Shown here: positions 29,534-38,752 of the stretch, in pieces
How the letters are laid out: each line of letters opens with the position of its first letter
Numbering within the stretch: position 1 is the first letter of the stretch
NCBI GenBank assembly: GCA_903881665.1
Contig: CAIRUC010000015.1
Location: 1-43,330, forward strand
Direction: 5' to 3'
Source of the DNA: an uncultured Bacteroidota bacterium
Lineage (GTDB): Bacteria > Bacteroidota > Bacteroidia > AKYH767-A > OLB10
Length of the DNA stretch: 43,330 nt
Program-made: the position numbers and the translations under genes
Notes under the pieces: generated by a model
What the model was told of the DNA's origin: nothing
The model's database searches: none
The model's input: only the letters and a program-made list of their open reading frames with translations

Positions 29534-30232
29534 GTGAGTGAGTATCAAAAGCCGGATGTTATCTTCGAAGATAACCATCTGATCATCGTTAATAAAAGGC
29601 CTGGAGAAATTGTGCAAGGCGACAAAACAGGTGATGCTCCTATGAGCGACCATGTAAAGCAATACATCAAAGAAAAATACAATAAGCCAGGTGAAGTATT
29701 TTTAGGAACGGTGCATCGCATCGATCGACCGGTAAGTGGTATTGTGATGTTTGCCCGCACCAGTAAAGCTTTAGCTCGTATGAATAATCTTTTCCAAGAA
29801 AAGAAAATTCATAAAACGTATTGGGCCGTTGTGAAACAAGTGCCACCACAAACTACAGATCATTTAGTTCGCTTTTTAACGAAGAATGAAAAACAAAATA
29901 AAAGCTACTGCAGTAAAATTGAAAAAACTGGTGCACTCAGAAGTGAGTTAACCTATACCCTATTGGGTTCGTCCGACAATTATCATTTACTTGAAATTGA
30001 TCCACAAACAGGACGCCATCATCAAATTAGAGCAATGTTAGCCGACATCGGTTGCGCCATTAAAGGCGATTTGAAATATGGTTTCAATAGAAGTAATCCA
30101 GATGGATCTATTCATCTCCACGCCAGGGCTATTTGCTTCGAACACCCTGTTACCAAAGAAGAAATTGTGCTTGATGCCAAACCACCTAATGACCCGGTGT
30201 GGAATTATTTTGTGGGTGTACTAAGTAAGTAG
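29534..30232 (+). CDS. RluA-type pseudouridine synthase
   Basis: A 232-residue RNA pseudouridine synthase. The start is GTG at 29534 (GTG AGT GAG TAT); no upstream ATG fits. The catalytic aspartate is D64 in HRIDRPVSG, and the second conserved block is IDPQTGRHHQIRAMLADIG. There is no S4 domain, which resembles the short RluA/RluC-type or TruC-like members. Its RNA target cannot be read. A damaged copy of its 3' end occurs about 1.9 kb downstream at 32069-32101. Confidence 0.9.
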   Translation: MSEYQKPDVIFEDNHLIIVNKRPGEIVQGDKTGDAPMSDHVKQYIKEKYNKPGEVFLGTVHRIDRPVSGIVMFARTSKALARMNNLFQEKKIHKTYWAVVKQVPPQTTDHLVRFLTKNEKQNKSYCSKIEKTGALRSELTYTLLGSSDNYHLLEIDPQTGRHHQIRAMLADIGCAIKGDLKYGFNRSNPDGSIHLHARAICFEHPVTKEEIVLDAKPPNDPVWNYFVGVLSK

Positions 30233-30299
30233 ACTGATTTTATGGGTCATTTTAATGGCTAACTAACTACTCTCCATTCAGTATGCAAGAAACTACTTT

Positions 30300-30325
30300 G
30301 TAGTATTCAATTTATACTACTTTTT
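30300..30325 (+). terminator. Weak intrinsic terminator after the pseudouridine synthase gene
   Basis: GTAGTAT (30300-30306) pairs with ATACTAC (30314-30320) around a 7-base loop, followed by TTTTT. The stem is AU-rich, so efficiency may be modest. Confidence 0.45.
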
Positions 30326-30370
30326 AGCACTATCTCTTCGTAGCTGTAGAATGTAGTTGAAAACTAAAGA

Positions 30371-30402
30371 CTTGCAGCCTATCATTTAATTAATTACATT
30401 TG
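30371..30402 (+). promoter_or_regulatory. Promoter of the secreted LamG/Ig-like protein gene
   Basis: CTTG (30371-30374), a 20-base spacer and TACATTTG (30395-30402) give an exact -7 box and a three-of-four -33 box. The start codon at 30432 leaves a leader of roughly 20-25 bases. Confidence 0.65.
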
Positions 30403-30431
30403 TATTAATAAAATACAAACTAATTTATAAA

Positions 30432-31973
30432 ATGAATATGAAAACGAATAGTTTAATCGCGGCGCTACTTTTTTTTGCAAGCAGTGCTTTTGCGCAAGGG
30501 CCTTCTTATGTTCCTTCCAACGGACTAATAGGTTGGTGGCCGTTTAATGGTAATGCCAATGATGAGAGCCTTAATGGGAATAATGGTTCAGTAAATGGAG
30601 CTACGCTAACAACGGATAGGCATGGTAATATTAATAGTGCATATACCTTTAATGGTGTAAATAATTTTATTTCTGTTAGTGGGGCAAGCGCGGTTACATA
30701 TTCTAGCGGAATAACAATTAGTTGTTGGTATAAATCTACAATTGCAGGACCAAGTTCAGCTCAATTTCTCGTGGCTAAAGGAAGTGATAATATACAAGGT
30801 CACTTTCATTTAGCTTATCATTCAAGCGTAGGTAAATTTCAAGGTGATATTAATGGAATTGGAAATGACATATATACTCCGGGAATATACCCTTATCCCT
30901 TTTCAGATTGGAAACATGTAGTATTTACATATGATAATCATAATCTTTTGATTTATATCAATAATGTATTAATGGGAACATATGCACATTTAGCTTCAAT
31001 AGGAAGTCTAAATAGTGCCATTTATTTTGGTACTAGCGGTATGGGAAGCGCTTTTTCGTATTTTACAATTGGTGATTTGGATGATATAGGCATATGGAAC
31101 CGTGCCCTTACACCACAAGAAATTACTGCTTTGTATTATGCACCGTCATGCACAAGTAATTCCATTTCCGCTGATGGTCCCACTACTTTCTGCGCTGGCA
31201 ACTATGTTTACTTAAGCAGTGATGTAGTGAGTGGCACCTACCAATGGAAGAAAAATGGAGTAACCATTGCCACTAACGGAACTTCAAAAACCTACAAAGC
31301 AACCGCAACAGGATCTTATTCTTGTGAGGCTACTTGTGATGGCACTTCATTAACGAGCAATACGATTCAAGTAACTTCAAAAACCAATGCCGCTGCTACA
31401 GTTTCTGCTAATGGAGCTACTTCTTTCTGCTTAGGAGATAGCGTAACATTAACTGCAACTAATTTGGGAAGCAACTACAGCGTGCAATGGTATCGCACAA
31501 ATATATCGATGGAGAATGCAACAGCTTACTCTCAGGTGGTAAAACAACCAGGCACATACAAAGTAGTCACTAAAAATTTAACTACGGGTTGTTCTCGAAT
31601 TAGCGGAAGCGCTATCACTACCGCTGTAAATTGTCGTGTAGCGGGTAATATAACAACAGGTGCAGCTATTGAAGAAGAAACAACAGCTCCTGAAGCCCGT
31701 TTAATTGACAATGAACTTTCACAAGGAGTACATATTTATCCTAACCCCAATAACGGTTCATTCAGTTTCACCTATGAAGGAGAAGAAATTGGAGATGGTA
31801 TATTGCAAGTTATTAACACTTTGGGCCAATCAATTTACATGTCAGCAGTAACTGTTCAAGAAGGTGGTTATACACAAGAAATCCAATTAGGCGATAACTA
31901 CAGCAAAGGAATTTACATCGTACGATTGCTAATCAATGGCAGTTATCATGATAGCCGATTGATGGTGAGGTAA
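30432..31973 (+). CDS. Secreted LamG/Ig-like protein with type IX secretion sorting domain
   Basis: A 513-residue modular protein. The signal peptide runs to about AFAQG (18-23). A LamG/concanavalin-type domain (about 30-235) begins GLIGWWPFNGNANDES and ends DLDDIGIWNRALTPQEI, a very common form in Bacteroidota. Two Ig-like or PKD-like beta domains follow (about 238-400), each with a Cys pair. The C-terminal 80 residues (VHIYPNPNNGSFSF to the end SRLMVR) are a type A sorting domain of the type IX secretion system, so the protein should be exported and attached to the surface. It probably binds glycans. It has its own promoter and terminator. Confidence 0.9.
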   Translation: MNMKTNSLIAALLFFASSAFAQGPSYVPSNGLIGWWPFNGNANDESLNGNNGSVNGATLTTDRHGNINSAYTFNGVNNFISVSGASAVTYSSGITISCWYKSTIAGPSSAQFLVAKGSDNIQGHFHLAYHSSVGKFQGDINGIGNDIYTPGIYPYPFSDWKHVVFTYDNHNLLIYINNVLMGTYAHLASIGSLNSAIYFGTSGMGSAFSYFTIGDLDDIGIWNRALTPQEITALYYAPSCTSNSISADGPTTFCAGNYVYLSSDVVSGTYQWKKNGVTIATNGTSKTYKATATGSYSCEATCDGTSLTSNTIQVTSKTNAAATVSANGATSFCLGDSVTLTATNLGSNYSVQWYRTNISMENATAYSQVVKQPGTYKVVTKNLTTGCSRISGSAITTAVNCRVAGNITTGAAIEEETTAPEARLIDNELSQGVHIYPNPNNGSFSFTYEGEEIGDGILQVINTLGQSIYMSAVTVQEGGYTQEIQLGDNYSKGIYIVRLLINGSYHDSRLMVR

Positions 31974-31995
31974 TTTATTCACTTAACTTATTTGA

Positions 31996-32027
31996 AAAGC
32001 ATCGGGATTATTCTCGGTGCTTTTTTT
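31996..32027 (+). terminator. Intrinsic terminator of the secreted protein gene
   Basis: An 11-bp stem (31996-32006 with 32013-32023, including G-U pairs) around a 6-base loop, continued by a T run, 22 bases after the stop. Confidence 0.85.
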
Positions 32028-32068
32028 ACAAGCAAATAAAATAGGCATGAATTAAAACAAGGGCTGCA

Positions 32069-32101
32069 ACCAAAGAAGAAATATACTTGATGCCAAACCA
32101 C
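32069..32101 (+). pseudogene. Decayed copy of the pseudouridine synthase gene 3' end
   Basis: Two exact blocks, of 14 bases (32069-32082) and 16 bases (32086-32101), match bases 30152-30185 inside the RluA-type gene in the same order. They are separated by a short changed segment (ATA here, TGTG there) that shifts the frame. A further shared TTCAGTATG lies just downstream here and at about 30277 beyond the intact gene. The copy is too short to function. It marks a duplication, or an insertion event that placed the secreted protein gene between the two copies. Confidence 0.75.
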
Positions 32102-32217
32102 GCTACCTTCAGTATGATCTTCTTATTTAAGCGGTATAAATAAGCAGAAAAAGTATTATTAATTCATAAATGTATATGCGAGCAACAATTGGATTTAATG
32201 CATTGGGATTGTATATA

Positions 32218-32271
32218 AAAAGCCCTTTAAAAACGATTTCAAGCTGGCTTGATCGTTTTTAAAGGGCTTTT
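32218..32271 (-). terminator. Strong terminator of ssrA, probably bidirectional
   Basis: The 20-base arms at 32218-32237 and 32252-32271 are perfectly complementary around a 14-base loop and end in T or A runs on both strands. It lies 25 bases past the 3' end of the tmRNA. Confidence 0.85.
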
Positions 32272-32295
32272 CATGGCTACGCGTAGCAAAGATTG

Positions 32296-32689
32296 TGGAG
32301 CCGGTGGGAGTTGAACCCACGTCCAGACAAGGAATTAATAGGCTTTCTACATGCTTAGTAATGACTTGGGTTTTCGAGAAAGTATTAAGCGCATTACGTA
32401 CAAACACTTTCCTTATCTCTTGTTTTCTCGCACCATCATCAGAGCGCTAATGATGCCAGTTTGTCTTTTTGATACCCCGACCCTTCCCCTGACAAACGGA
32501 GTGGTAGGCGGGATAGCTCGTCTCTGCTCCTAGAGCAGTAGATTAAGATAATCCTCTTGGAGGATTATGCAGCAAGCGCATAAGAATTTTCGCCAGTTAG
32601 ACGATTGAAAGTTGCTTTTTAAGGGACCACTAACAACGCCCTGCATGCTTACGTACCAATCGCACTAGCTGTCGATTCCGGTCGACCCC
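32296..32689 (-). ncRNA. ssrA: Transfer-messenger RNA (tmRNA)
   Basis: About 394 nt. The 5' end GGGGUCG (from 32689) pairs with CGGCUCC at the 3' end (to 32296), forming the tRNA-like acceptor stem. The T arm GGGUUCAACUCCC-type sequence is seen near 32310. The CCA end is not encoded. The tag reading frame is 32594-32565 on the minus strand: GGC GAA AAT TCT TAT GCG CTT GCT GCA TAA, giving GENSYALAA with the ALAA degradation signal. It rescues stalled ribosomes and marks the incomplete proteins. A strong hairpin terminator follows. Confidence 0.96.
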
Positions 32690-32704
32690 ATTTAATTGAT
32701 TCAA

Positions 32705-32712
32705 CAAAGATA
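32705..32712 (-). promoter_or_regulatory. Candidate -7 element of ssrA
   Basis: On the minus strand this reads TATCTTTG, matching TAnnTTTG, 16 bases before the mature 5' end. That leaves a short 5' extension to be removed, as expected for tmRNA. No clear -33 TTTG was found. Confidence 0.45.
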
Positions 32713-32858
32713 CGAAGTATTTATAGGATTTGTACCCTCCATTAATTTTTCAATGTTATTTATCAATTTAAAAGGCATTCCTCATTTTTAGATTCTGCCA
32801 TTAATATCTCATTTTTTTCTATTTTCATTTTTTTAAAATAATGTTAGCCTAAATAACT

Positions 32859-33731
32859 ATGGAACTAATTATCAATAACCTCTCAAAAACGTATTCAAAC
32901 GGCGTCGCTGCTTTGCAGGATGTTTCATTGACTATACCTACAGGAATGTATGGTTTACTTGGCCCTAATGGTGCCGGTAAATCAACTTTAATGCGAACCA
33001 TCGCAACGTTACAAGATGCTGATGAAGGATCTATCTTTTTAGGTGACATGAATGTTCTTGAAAAAAAGCAAGAATTAAGAAAAGTTTTAGGTTACCTTCC
33101 ACAAGAGTTTGGCGTTTATCCCAAAATATCGGCTTATGATATGCTCGATCATATTGCCGTATTGAAAGGTCTTCAATCGGGAAGAAAAGAAATGGTGGAC
33201 GCATTGCTTCAACGTGTTAACCTGTGGGATGTCCGCAAAAAGGCATTAGGAGGCTTTTCAGGAGGGATGAAACAACGTTTCGGTATTGCGCAAGCTTTAT
33301 TAGGCGATCCCAAATTAATAATCGTTGATGAACCTACCGCAGGATTAGATCCGGGAGAAAGAAATCGCTTTTATAATTTGTTAGCGGAAATCGGAGAAAA
33401 CGTAATTGTTATTCTTTCAACTCATATCGTAGAAGACGTAAAAGAGCTTTGTGGACAAATGGCGATTATTGATAAAGGTCGTTTGCTCTATGCCGGCACT
33501 CCAGATAATGCTTTACATGCTATAAATGGAAAAATCTGGAAGAAATCGGTTGCCAAAGTTGAAATCGAAAATATCCAAAATAATTTCCGACTTATTTCTA
33601 CGCGCATGATTGCCGGTAAGCCAATGGTACATGTTTACAATGATAATGCCCCAGGCAGCGATTTCGAGTCTGTTCCAGGCGATCTAGAAGATGTTTTCTT
33701 TGCTCATATAAAAGGTGCTGTTGAAGCATAA
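32859..33731 (+). CDS. ABC transporter ATP-binding protein
   Basis: A 290-residue nucleotide-binding subunit. Walker A is GPNGAGKS (35-42), the Q-loop is Q82, the signature is GGFSGGMKQR (131-140), Walker B is LIIVDEPTAGLD (153-164), and the H-loop is in LSTHIVEDV. About 80 residues after the core belong to the usual C-terminal extension of CcmA-like ATPases. The permease/M1 peptidase gene follows 26 bases downstream and is its partner. The substrate is unknown. Export of, or mechanical action on, a peptide- or lipid-related substrate is plausible from the fused peptidase. Confidence 0.93.
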   Translation: MELIINNLSKTYSNGVAALQDVSLTIPTGMYGLLGPNGAGKSTLMRTIATLQDADEGSIFLGDMNVLEKKQELRKVLGYLPQEFGVYPKISAYDMLDHIAVLKGLQSGRKEMVDALLQRVNLWDVRKKALGGFSGGMKQRFGIAQALLGDPKLIIVDEPTAGLDPGERNRFYNLLAEIGENVIVILSTHIVEDVKELCGQMAIIDKGRLLYAGTPDNALHAINGKIWKKSVAKVEIENIQNNFRLISTRMIAGKPMVHVYNDNAPGSDFESVPGDLEDVFFAHIKGAVEA

Positions 33732-33757
33732 GTTAAATCCCCCAAGCAAACAAACTT

Positions 33758-36700
33758 ATGTTATTTAACATTATCAAATTCGAACTGCGCTATTGGTTGC
33801 GACAACCTATGGTGTACATATTTCTCTTCATCAATGCACTTATGATCTTTGGAGCTTCATCCAGCGATCAGATTATAATTGGAGCAGCTTCAGGCAACGT
33901 ATATAAGAACGCACCATTCCAAGTGGAATTCTTTTATTCGGTTATATCGATCTTATCGCTGTTGATGATTACTGCGTTTCTGAATTCTGCTGCTGCCCGC
34001 GACTTCTCAGAAAAGACAAGTCAACTATTATTTACAACACCTATTAAAAAATTCGATTTCTTAATAGGTCGATTTATAGGTGCTACTATCATTGCCTTAA
34101 TTCCTTTTTTTGGGGTATCTATCGGAAATATTATTGGTGTGATGATGCCTTACCTCGATTCCGCGAAAGTTGGTCCTACAGTTTGGCACGGACATATTAA
34201 CGGATTCCTTGTATTCGCTTTACCAAATATTTTCTTCGCAGGTTCTATTATCTTTTGCATTGCAGCATTAACTAAAAGTACTGTCAATTCTTTCGTAGGT
34301 TCTATTTTACTTCTTGTTGGATATATCATCTCTCAAAATTTAATTAGAGATATTGATAGCGAAGTATTGGGAGCGATGCTCGATCCTTTTGCAATCAGAA
34401 CATTTAGCGTAGTTACTAAATACTGGACAGTTAACGATCGAAATACAATGTCGGTGGGATTTGAAGGATTGCTTTTAATGAACCGATTAATTTGGATGTC
34501 TGTCGGTGTACTTGTTCTAATATTTACTTACTATAAATTTTCATTCTCAGAAAAAGCAACCGGTAAAAAATCGAAGAAAAACACAGCTGAAAATGAGATA
34601 ACCAATATCATCAGTATCGACACTATTGCTACCTTAAAACCTGAATATACTTCCGGACTTTCAAGAAAGCAATTCTTTAGTCAGATAAGAATTGAGACCA
34701 TCAGTATTCTGAAAAACACTTCATTCATTATTGTGTTGCTTGCAGGTCTTATGAATTTGATGGGAGGACTTTCTTCGGTTACAAATGCAGGATATGGAAA
34801 TACAACCTTCCCTGTTACCTACTCTATCATTCAAACATTAGATGGAAGTTTATTAATATTTCTTTTAGCCATCATTACCTTTTATACAGGAACAATTGTG
34901 TGGAAAGAACGCGATGCCAAAGTAAACGACATCTATGATTCACTACCATATGCCAACTGGATTCCCTATCTTTCTAAAATAGTAGCCATATGGTTAGTGA
35001 TGGAAGTAATATTGGCAATTACAGTGTGTGTTGGAATTTTTACGCAGAAACTATATGGCTTTGCTGATATTCATTATCGGCAGTATTTTATTGAAATAAT
35101 CGGAATGCGAGGAATTTGGATTTTCTTTATGATTGCCCTTTCAATGGCTATTCATGTACTCATAAACAATAGATATATTGGATACTTTGTTTTTGTAGCC
35201 TTTTTTATTTTAAATTCTTTTATTTGGCCAGCATTTAATGTTTCGAGTAAAATGGTTTCGGTAGGATCAACTCCTGGAATGACTTATAGCGATATGAATC
35301 ATTATGGTCCATATGTTAGCGGACAAATTTGGTTTCATTTATACTGGATTTTATTTAGTATTCTTTTAGTAATTAAAGGACTTGTTTATTTTGTTCGTGG
35401 CCGAGATACTGACTTCAAAATACGAATTAAAATCGCAATTCATCGATTCAAAACAGAATACAAAGTAATATTCTATGTGGCATTAACTGCTTGGTTATTA
35501 TGTGGTGGATTTGTTTATTACAATACCAAAGTGCTCAATAAAATCGTAAGCGAAGACGAACAACAAAAAGGTCAGGCTGATTATGAGAAGAAGTATAAAA
35601 AGTTCGAGAAAATGCTTCAACCTCGAATTACTGATGTTCATTACTATATTGATTTATATCCTCAAGAACGAAAATTACATGTAAAAGCAGAGCAATGGAT
35701 CATGAATAAAGGTAGTAAGCCAATCGATTCTATATTGTTTTCAATGCCTATGTCCTATCAAAGTGAAGTATTAATTCCAAATGCAAAAGAGATTCTAAAC
35801 GACAAAGATTTATACTTCCGAATTTATAAATTGAGTAAACCGCTGCAACCGGGTGATAGTCTTAAAATATCTCTTACCTCTGATTATGATCCGAAAGGAT
35901 TTGAAGACGAAGTTTCAGTTACTGCAATCGTACAAAACGGAACTTTCTTTAATAATTCAGAAGTACTTCCTCAAATCGGCTATCAACCGGACTTAGAGTT
36001 GAATAATAAAGGTGATCGTAAAGATCATGGTATGAAAGAGAAAGAAAGAATGCCTCGTCTTGAACGTAATTGCACCGATCATTGCATGAATACTTATATC
36101 AGCAATAATAGCGATTGGGTAACGGTAGCAACAGAATTCACTACATCATCCGATCAAATCGCTATTGCTCCCGGATCATTAATCGATAAAAAAGTAAATG
36201 GAAACAGAACCACTTATTCGTATAAGCTCGATCACTTCGCATTGAATTTCTATTCTTTCATGAGTGCTGCTTATCAAGTAGAACGTAAGAAATGGAAAGA
36301 TATCGATCTCGAAGTTTATTACACTCCCGAACATAAGTATAATGTTAAAAAGATGATTGCTTCATTGGAGAATTCTCTTGCTTATTATACCGAAAATTTC
36401 GGCCCCTATTACAACAAACAAGCTCGAATAATTGAATTCCCGCGCTATGCTTCTTTTGCTCAGGCATTTCCAGGTACAATGCCTTATTCAGAAGGCATTG
36501 GATTTATTGCTAACCTCGAAGATTCTTCTGCAATTGATATGGTATATTATGTGGTGGCGCATGAAACTGGACATCAATGGTGGGCGCATCAGTTAACCGG
36601 AGCGAATATGCAAGGTGCTACATTATTATCCGAAACAATGGCTCAGTATTCGGCACTCATGGTGATGGAGAAAATGTATGGGAAGAAAATGATGTACAAA

Positions 36701-37348
36701 TTCTTGAAATACGAAATGGATAACTATTTACGCTCACGCGGAAGTGAAAGTGTGAAAGAGTCTCCCTTACTTCGTGTAGAAAATCAAGGGTATATCCATT
36801 ACCGTAAAGGCAGTGTGGTGATGTATTATCTCAAAGAGATGATTGGAGAGAAAGCAGTTAATAGTGCATTAAAGGATATGATTGATAGCCTCGCCTATCG
36901 CCAACCTCCGTATCCGAATGCTTATATGTTGGTTGATCGTTTCAATGCAGTAACTCCTGATTCGTTGAAATACTTAATTCAAGATTTATTTTACGATATT
37001 ACTTTATTCGGAAATAGAACAACAAACGCTTCTTATAAAAAGTTAGCTGGAGGTAAATATGAAGTAACATTTGATATTGAAGCAATGAAATTTAAATCGG
37101 ATTCAATTGGTAAAGAAACAGAGGTGAAAATTAAAGATTGGATTGAAATTGGTGTGCGTGCAAAAGGTGAAAATGGAGAAAAAATGGGCAAGCAATTGTA
37201 TAGCCAAATGGTGAAGTTTAATCAGAAAAAATCATCGTATAAAGTAATCGTTAACGAGCTTCCTTATGAAGCCGGTATCGATCCGAATTTTATGTTAATT
37301 GATCGCGTTCCGGGTGATAACTTGAAGAAAGTTGACTTAAAGGAATAA
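33758..37348 (+). CDS. ABC permease fused to M1-family metallopeptidase domain
   Basis: A 1196-residue protein. The first 600 or so residues hold two blocks of about six membrane helices each, with an ABC-2-like permease look (N-terminal helix from residue 15; a second block from about 320). From about residue 620 there is an M1 aminopeptidase-type domain: the zinc motif HETGH (935-939), the third ligand E959 in LLSETMAQYS, and a Glu-containing substrate loop FPGTMPYSEGIGF in place of GAMEN. The HEXXH-to-Glu spacing is 19 residues, one more than in classical M1 enzymes. The peptidase should face the periplasm. Such fusions occur in other Bacteroidota. The substrate is unknown. Confidence 0.9.
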   Translation: MLFNIIKFELRYWLRQPMVYIFLFINALMIFGASSSDQIIIGAASGNVYKNAPFQVEFFYSVISILSLLMITAFLNSAAARDFSEKTSQLLFTTPIKKFDFLIGRFIGATIIALIPFFGVSIGNIIGVMMPYLDSAKVGPTVWHGHINGFLVFALPNIFFAGSIIFCIAALTKSTVNSFVGSILLLVGYIISQNLIRDIDSEVLGAMLDPFAIRTFSVVTKYWTVNDRNTMSVGFEGLLLMNRLIWMSVGVLVLIFTYYKFSFSEKATGKKSKKNTAENEITNIISIDTIATLKPEYTSGLSRKQFFSQIRIETISILKNTSFIIVLLAGLMNLMGGLSSVTNAGYGNTTFPVTYSIIQTLDGSLLIFLLAIITFYTGTIVWKERDAKVNDIYDSLPYANWIPYLSKIVAIWLVMEVILAITVCVGIFTQKLYGFADIHYRQYFIEIIGMRGIWIFFMIALSMAIHVLINNRYIGYFVFVAFFILNSFIWPAFNVSSKMVSVGSTPGMTYSDMNHYGPYVSGQIWFHLYWILFSILLVIKGLVYFVRGRDTDFKIRIKIAIHRFKTEYKVIFYVALTAWLLCGGFVYYNTKVLNKIVSEDEQQKGQADYEKKYKKFEKMLQPRITDVHYYIDLYPQERKLHVKAEQWIMNKGSKPIDSILFSMPMSYQSEVLIPNAKEILNDKDLYFRIYKLSKPLQPGDSLKISLTSDYDPKGFEDEVSVTAIVQNGTFFNNSEVLPQIGYQPDLELNNKGDRKDHGMKEKERMPRLERNCTDHCMNTYISNNSDWVTVATEFTTSSDQIAIAPGSLIDKKVNGNRTTYSYKLDHFALNFYSFMSAAYQVERKKWKDIDLEVYYTPEHKYNVKKMIASLENSLAYYTENFGPYYNKQARIIEFPRYASFAQAFPGTMPYSEGIGFIANLEDSSAIDMVYYVVAHETGHQWWAHQLTGANMQGATLLSETMAQYSALMVMEKMYGKKMMYKFLKYEMDNYLRSRGSESVKESPLLRVENQGYIHYRKGSVVMYYLKEMIGEKAVNSALKDMIDSLAYRQPPYPNAYMLVDRFNAVTPDSLKYLIQDLFYDITLFGNRTTNASYKKLAGGKYEVTFDIEAMKFKSDSIGKETEVKIKDWIEIGVRAKGENGEKMGKQLYSQMVKFNQKKSSYKVIVNELPYEAGIDPNFMLIDRVPGDNLKKVDLKE

Positions 37349-37368
37349 AATTCTCGATAAAAAACAAG

Positions 37369-37398
37369 AAAGTCCCGTATTTATGCGGGACTTTTTTT
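37369..37398. terminator. Bidirectional intrinsic terminator
   Basis: AAAGTCCCG (37369-37377) pairs perfectly with CGGGACTTT (37386-37394) around an 8-base loop, with a T run after it and A bases before it. It serves the permease/M1 gene and the convergent flavoprotein gene. Confidence 0.9.
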
Positions 37399-37410
37399 AT
37401 GTAATAAAAA

Positions 37411-38634
37411 TTAACTAATAATATCACTTGCCGCTAACCAGCCTGTTGTCCAAGCGCTCTGAAAATTAAATCCTCCGGTAATAGCATCTACGTCGAGCAA
37501 TTCTCCTGCGGCATAAAGGTTTTTATATTTCTTTAATTGCATCGTTTTAAAGTCGATTTCATTTAACTCTACTCCTCCGCAAGTAACAAATTCTTCTTTG
37601 TTGGTACTTTTGCCTGATACTTCGTATACCCCTGCCGTTAGTTCAATTGCTAATTTTCGAAGTGAATGTTTCGGTGCTTCTGCCCAAATTTTATTTTCTA
37701 GTCCGCATACATCAATAAGTCGTTGCCAAAATCGTTTGGGGATCAATGGATACATATTCGAATTGCCCATCAGTTTTTTAGGAGTCAGTTCTTTTTCGAA
37801 TGTGAGTTCTTCAAATACCTTATCTTCATGCGAATCAGGCAAAAAGTTTATTTGAAGTTTGAAATGATAATTCTTTTCGGCCAAGACCCTCGCTCCCCAT
37901 GCTGATACTCGCAAAATTCCCGGCCCGCTCATTCCCCAATGTGTAATCAATACTGGTCCGGTGGCGCATAACTTAGTACTCTGTACTTTTACTGCTGTAT
38001 TAACTACAGATAAACCTGCTAAATCTGTAATGCGTTTGTCTTTTATATTAAAAGTAAAGAGCGAAGGAACAGGAGAAACAATTTTCACATCTAGCTTTTT
38101 CAGTTGTTTCCAAATTTGATCTCCGCTGCCTGTCGCTAATAATACTTTGTTGAAATGCATAGGATCATGATATGTGAAAGTTAAATTCCAACCACCATCT
38201 TCACCTTCATCCGAAGTAAAAGTTTCTACTCCGCATTTTGTTTTAATTTTCACCCCTGCATTAATTGCAGATTGCAATAAGCACTCTACTATTGTTTCCG
38301 ATGTATTCGATTCCGGAAACATCCTTCCGTCGGCTTCCGCCTTTATCTTTACTCCACGCGCTTCAAACCATTTTACGGTATCTGATGGACCGAATTGTGT
38401 AAACGGACCTAAGAGCGCTTTTGATCCTCTGGGATAGTTTAAAACAAGTAATTTAGGCTCAGAACAGGTATTGGTAACATTACATCGTCCGCCACCCGAC
38501 ACTTTTACTTTCCCTAAAACGGTAGCCGATTTTTCAAATAAATAAACATCAAAATCTGGGCGCTTTTCAGCAACAGCAATAGCTGCAAAAAATCCTGCAG
38601 CACCTCCTCCTATTATAGCAATCTTTTTTGACAT
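37411..38634 (-). CDS. BaiN/HI0933-type FAD-dependent oxidoreductase
   Basis: A 407-residue flavoprotein from the ATG at 38634 (the in-frame TTG at 38649 lies in the preceding hairpin). The FAD-binding fold opens KKIAIIGGGAAGFFAAIAVAE (residues 3-23). GKVKVSGGGRCNVTNT, ATGSGDQIW and the C-terminal GELLDVDAITGGFNFQSAWTTGWLA are typical of this family. Members are annotated as NAD(P)/FAD-dependent oxidoreductases with poorly known substrates. The gene is single, between a terminator hairpin upstream and a bidirectional terminator downstream. Confidence 0.9.
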   Translation of the reverse strand: MSKKIAIIGGGAAGFFAAIAVAEKRPDFDVYLFEKSATVLGKVKVSGGGRCNVTNTCSEPKLLVLNYPRGSKALLGPFTQFGPSDTVKWFEARGVKIKAEADGRMFPESNTSETIVECLLQSAINAGVKIKTKCGVETFTSDEGEDGGWNLTFTYHDPMHFNKVLLATGSGDQIWKQLKKLDVKIVSPVPSLFTFNIKDKRITDLAGLSVVNTAVKVQSTKLCATGPVLITHWGMSGPGILRVSAWGARVLAEKNYHFKLQINFLPDSHEDKVFEELTFEKELTPKKLMGNSNMYPLIPKRFWQRLIDVCGLENKIWAEAPKHSLRKLAIELTAGVYEVSGKSTNKEEFVTCGGVELNEIDFKTMQLKKYKNLYAAGELLDVDAITGGFNFQSAWTTGWLAASDIIS

Positions 38635-38647
38635 TTTTTTGAAAAGC

Positions 38648-38677
38648 AACAGGCGACCTTAATGCAGACCGCCTGTT
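38648..38677 (-). terminator. Terminator hairpin after the M16 peptidase unit
   Basis: AACAGGCG (38648-38655) and CGCCTGTT (38670-38677) form a perfect 8-bp stem with a 14-base loop. On the minus strand it is followed by GCTTTTC and lies about 75 bases past the M16-like gene stop. The T run is short, so an attenuator or stability element is possible. Confidence 0.5.
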
Positions 38678-38752
38678 ACTCTATTTATTTTAACCTACGT
38701 AAACATCTAAAAAAATCAACTTTTTCAATCCGGAATTTTTAGTGTTATTCAA

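Larger units (their letters stand above)
31974..32295. other. 322-base non-coding region before ssrA
   Basis: No gene was seen. It contains, in order, the terminator of the secreted protein gene, a short decayed copy of the pseudouridine synthase tail, and a 20-bp inverted repeat that should terminate ssrA. Confidence 0.7.

Noticed and set aside
32195..32533. Small reading frames on both strands over 32195-32533
   Set aside because: They lie within the tmRNA gene and its terminator, whose structure and tag frame explain the sequence.
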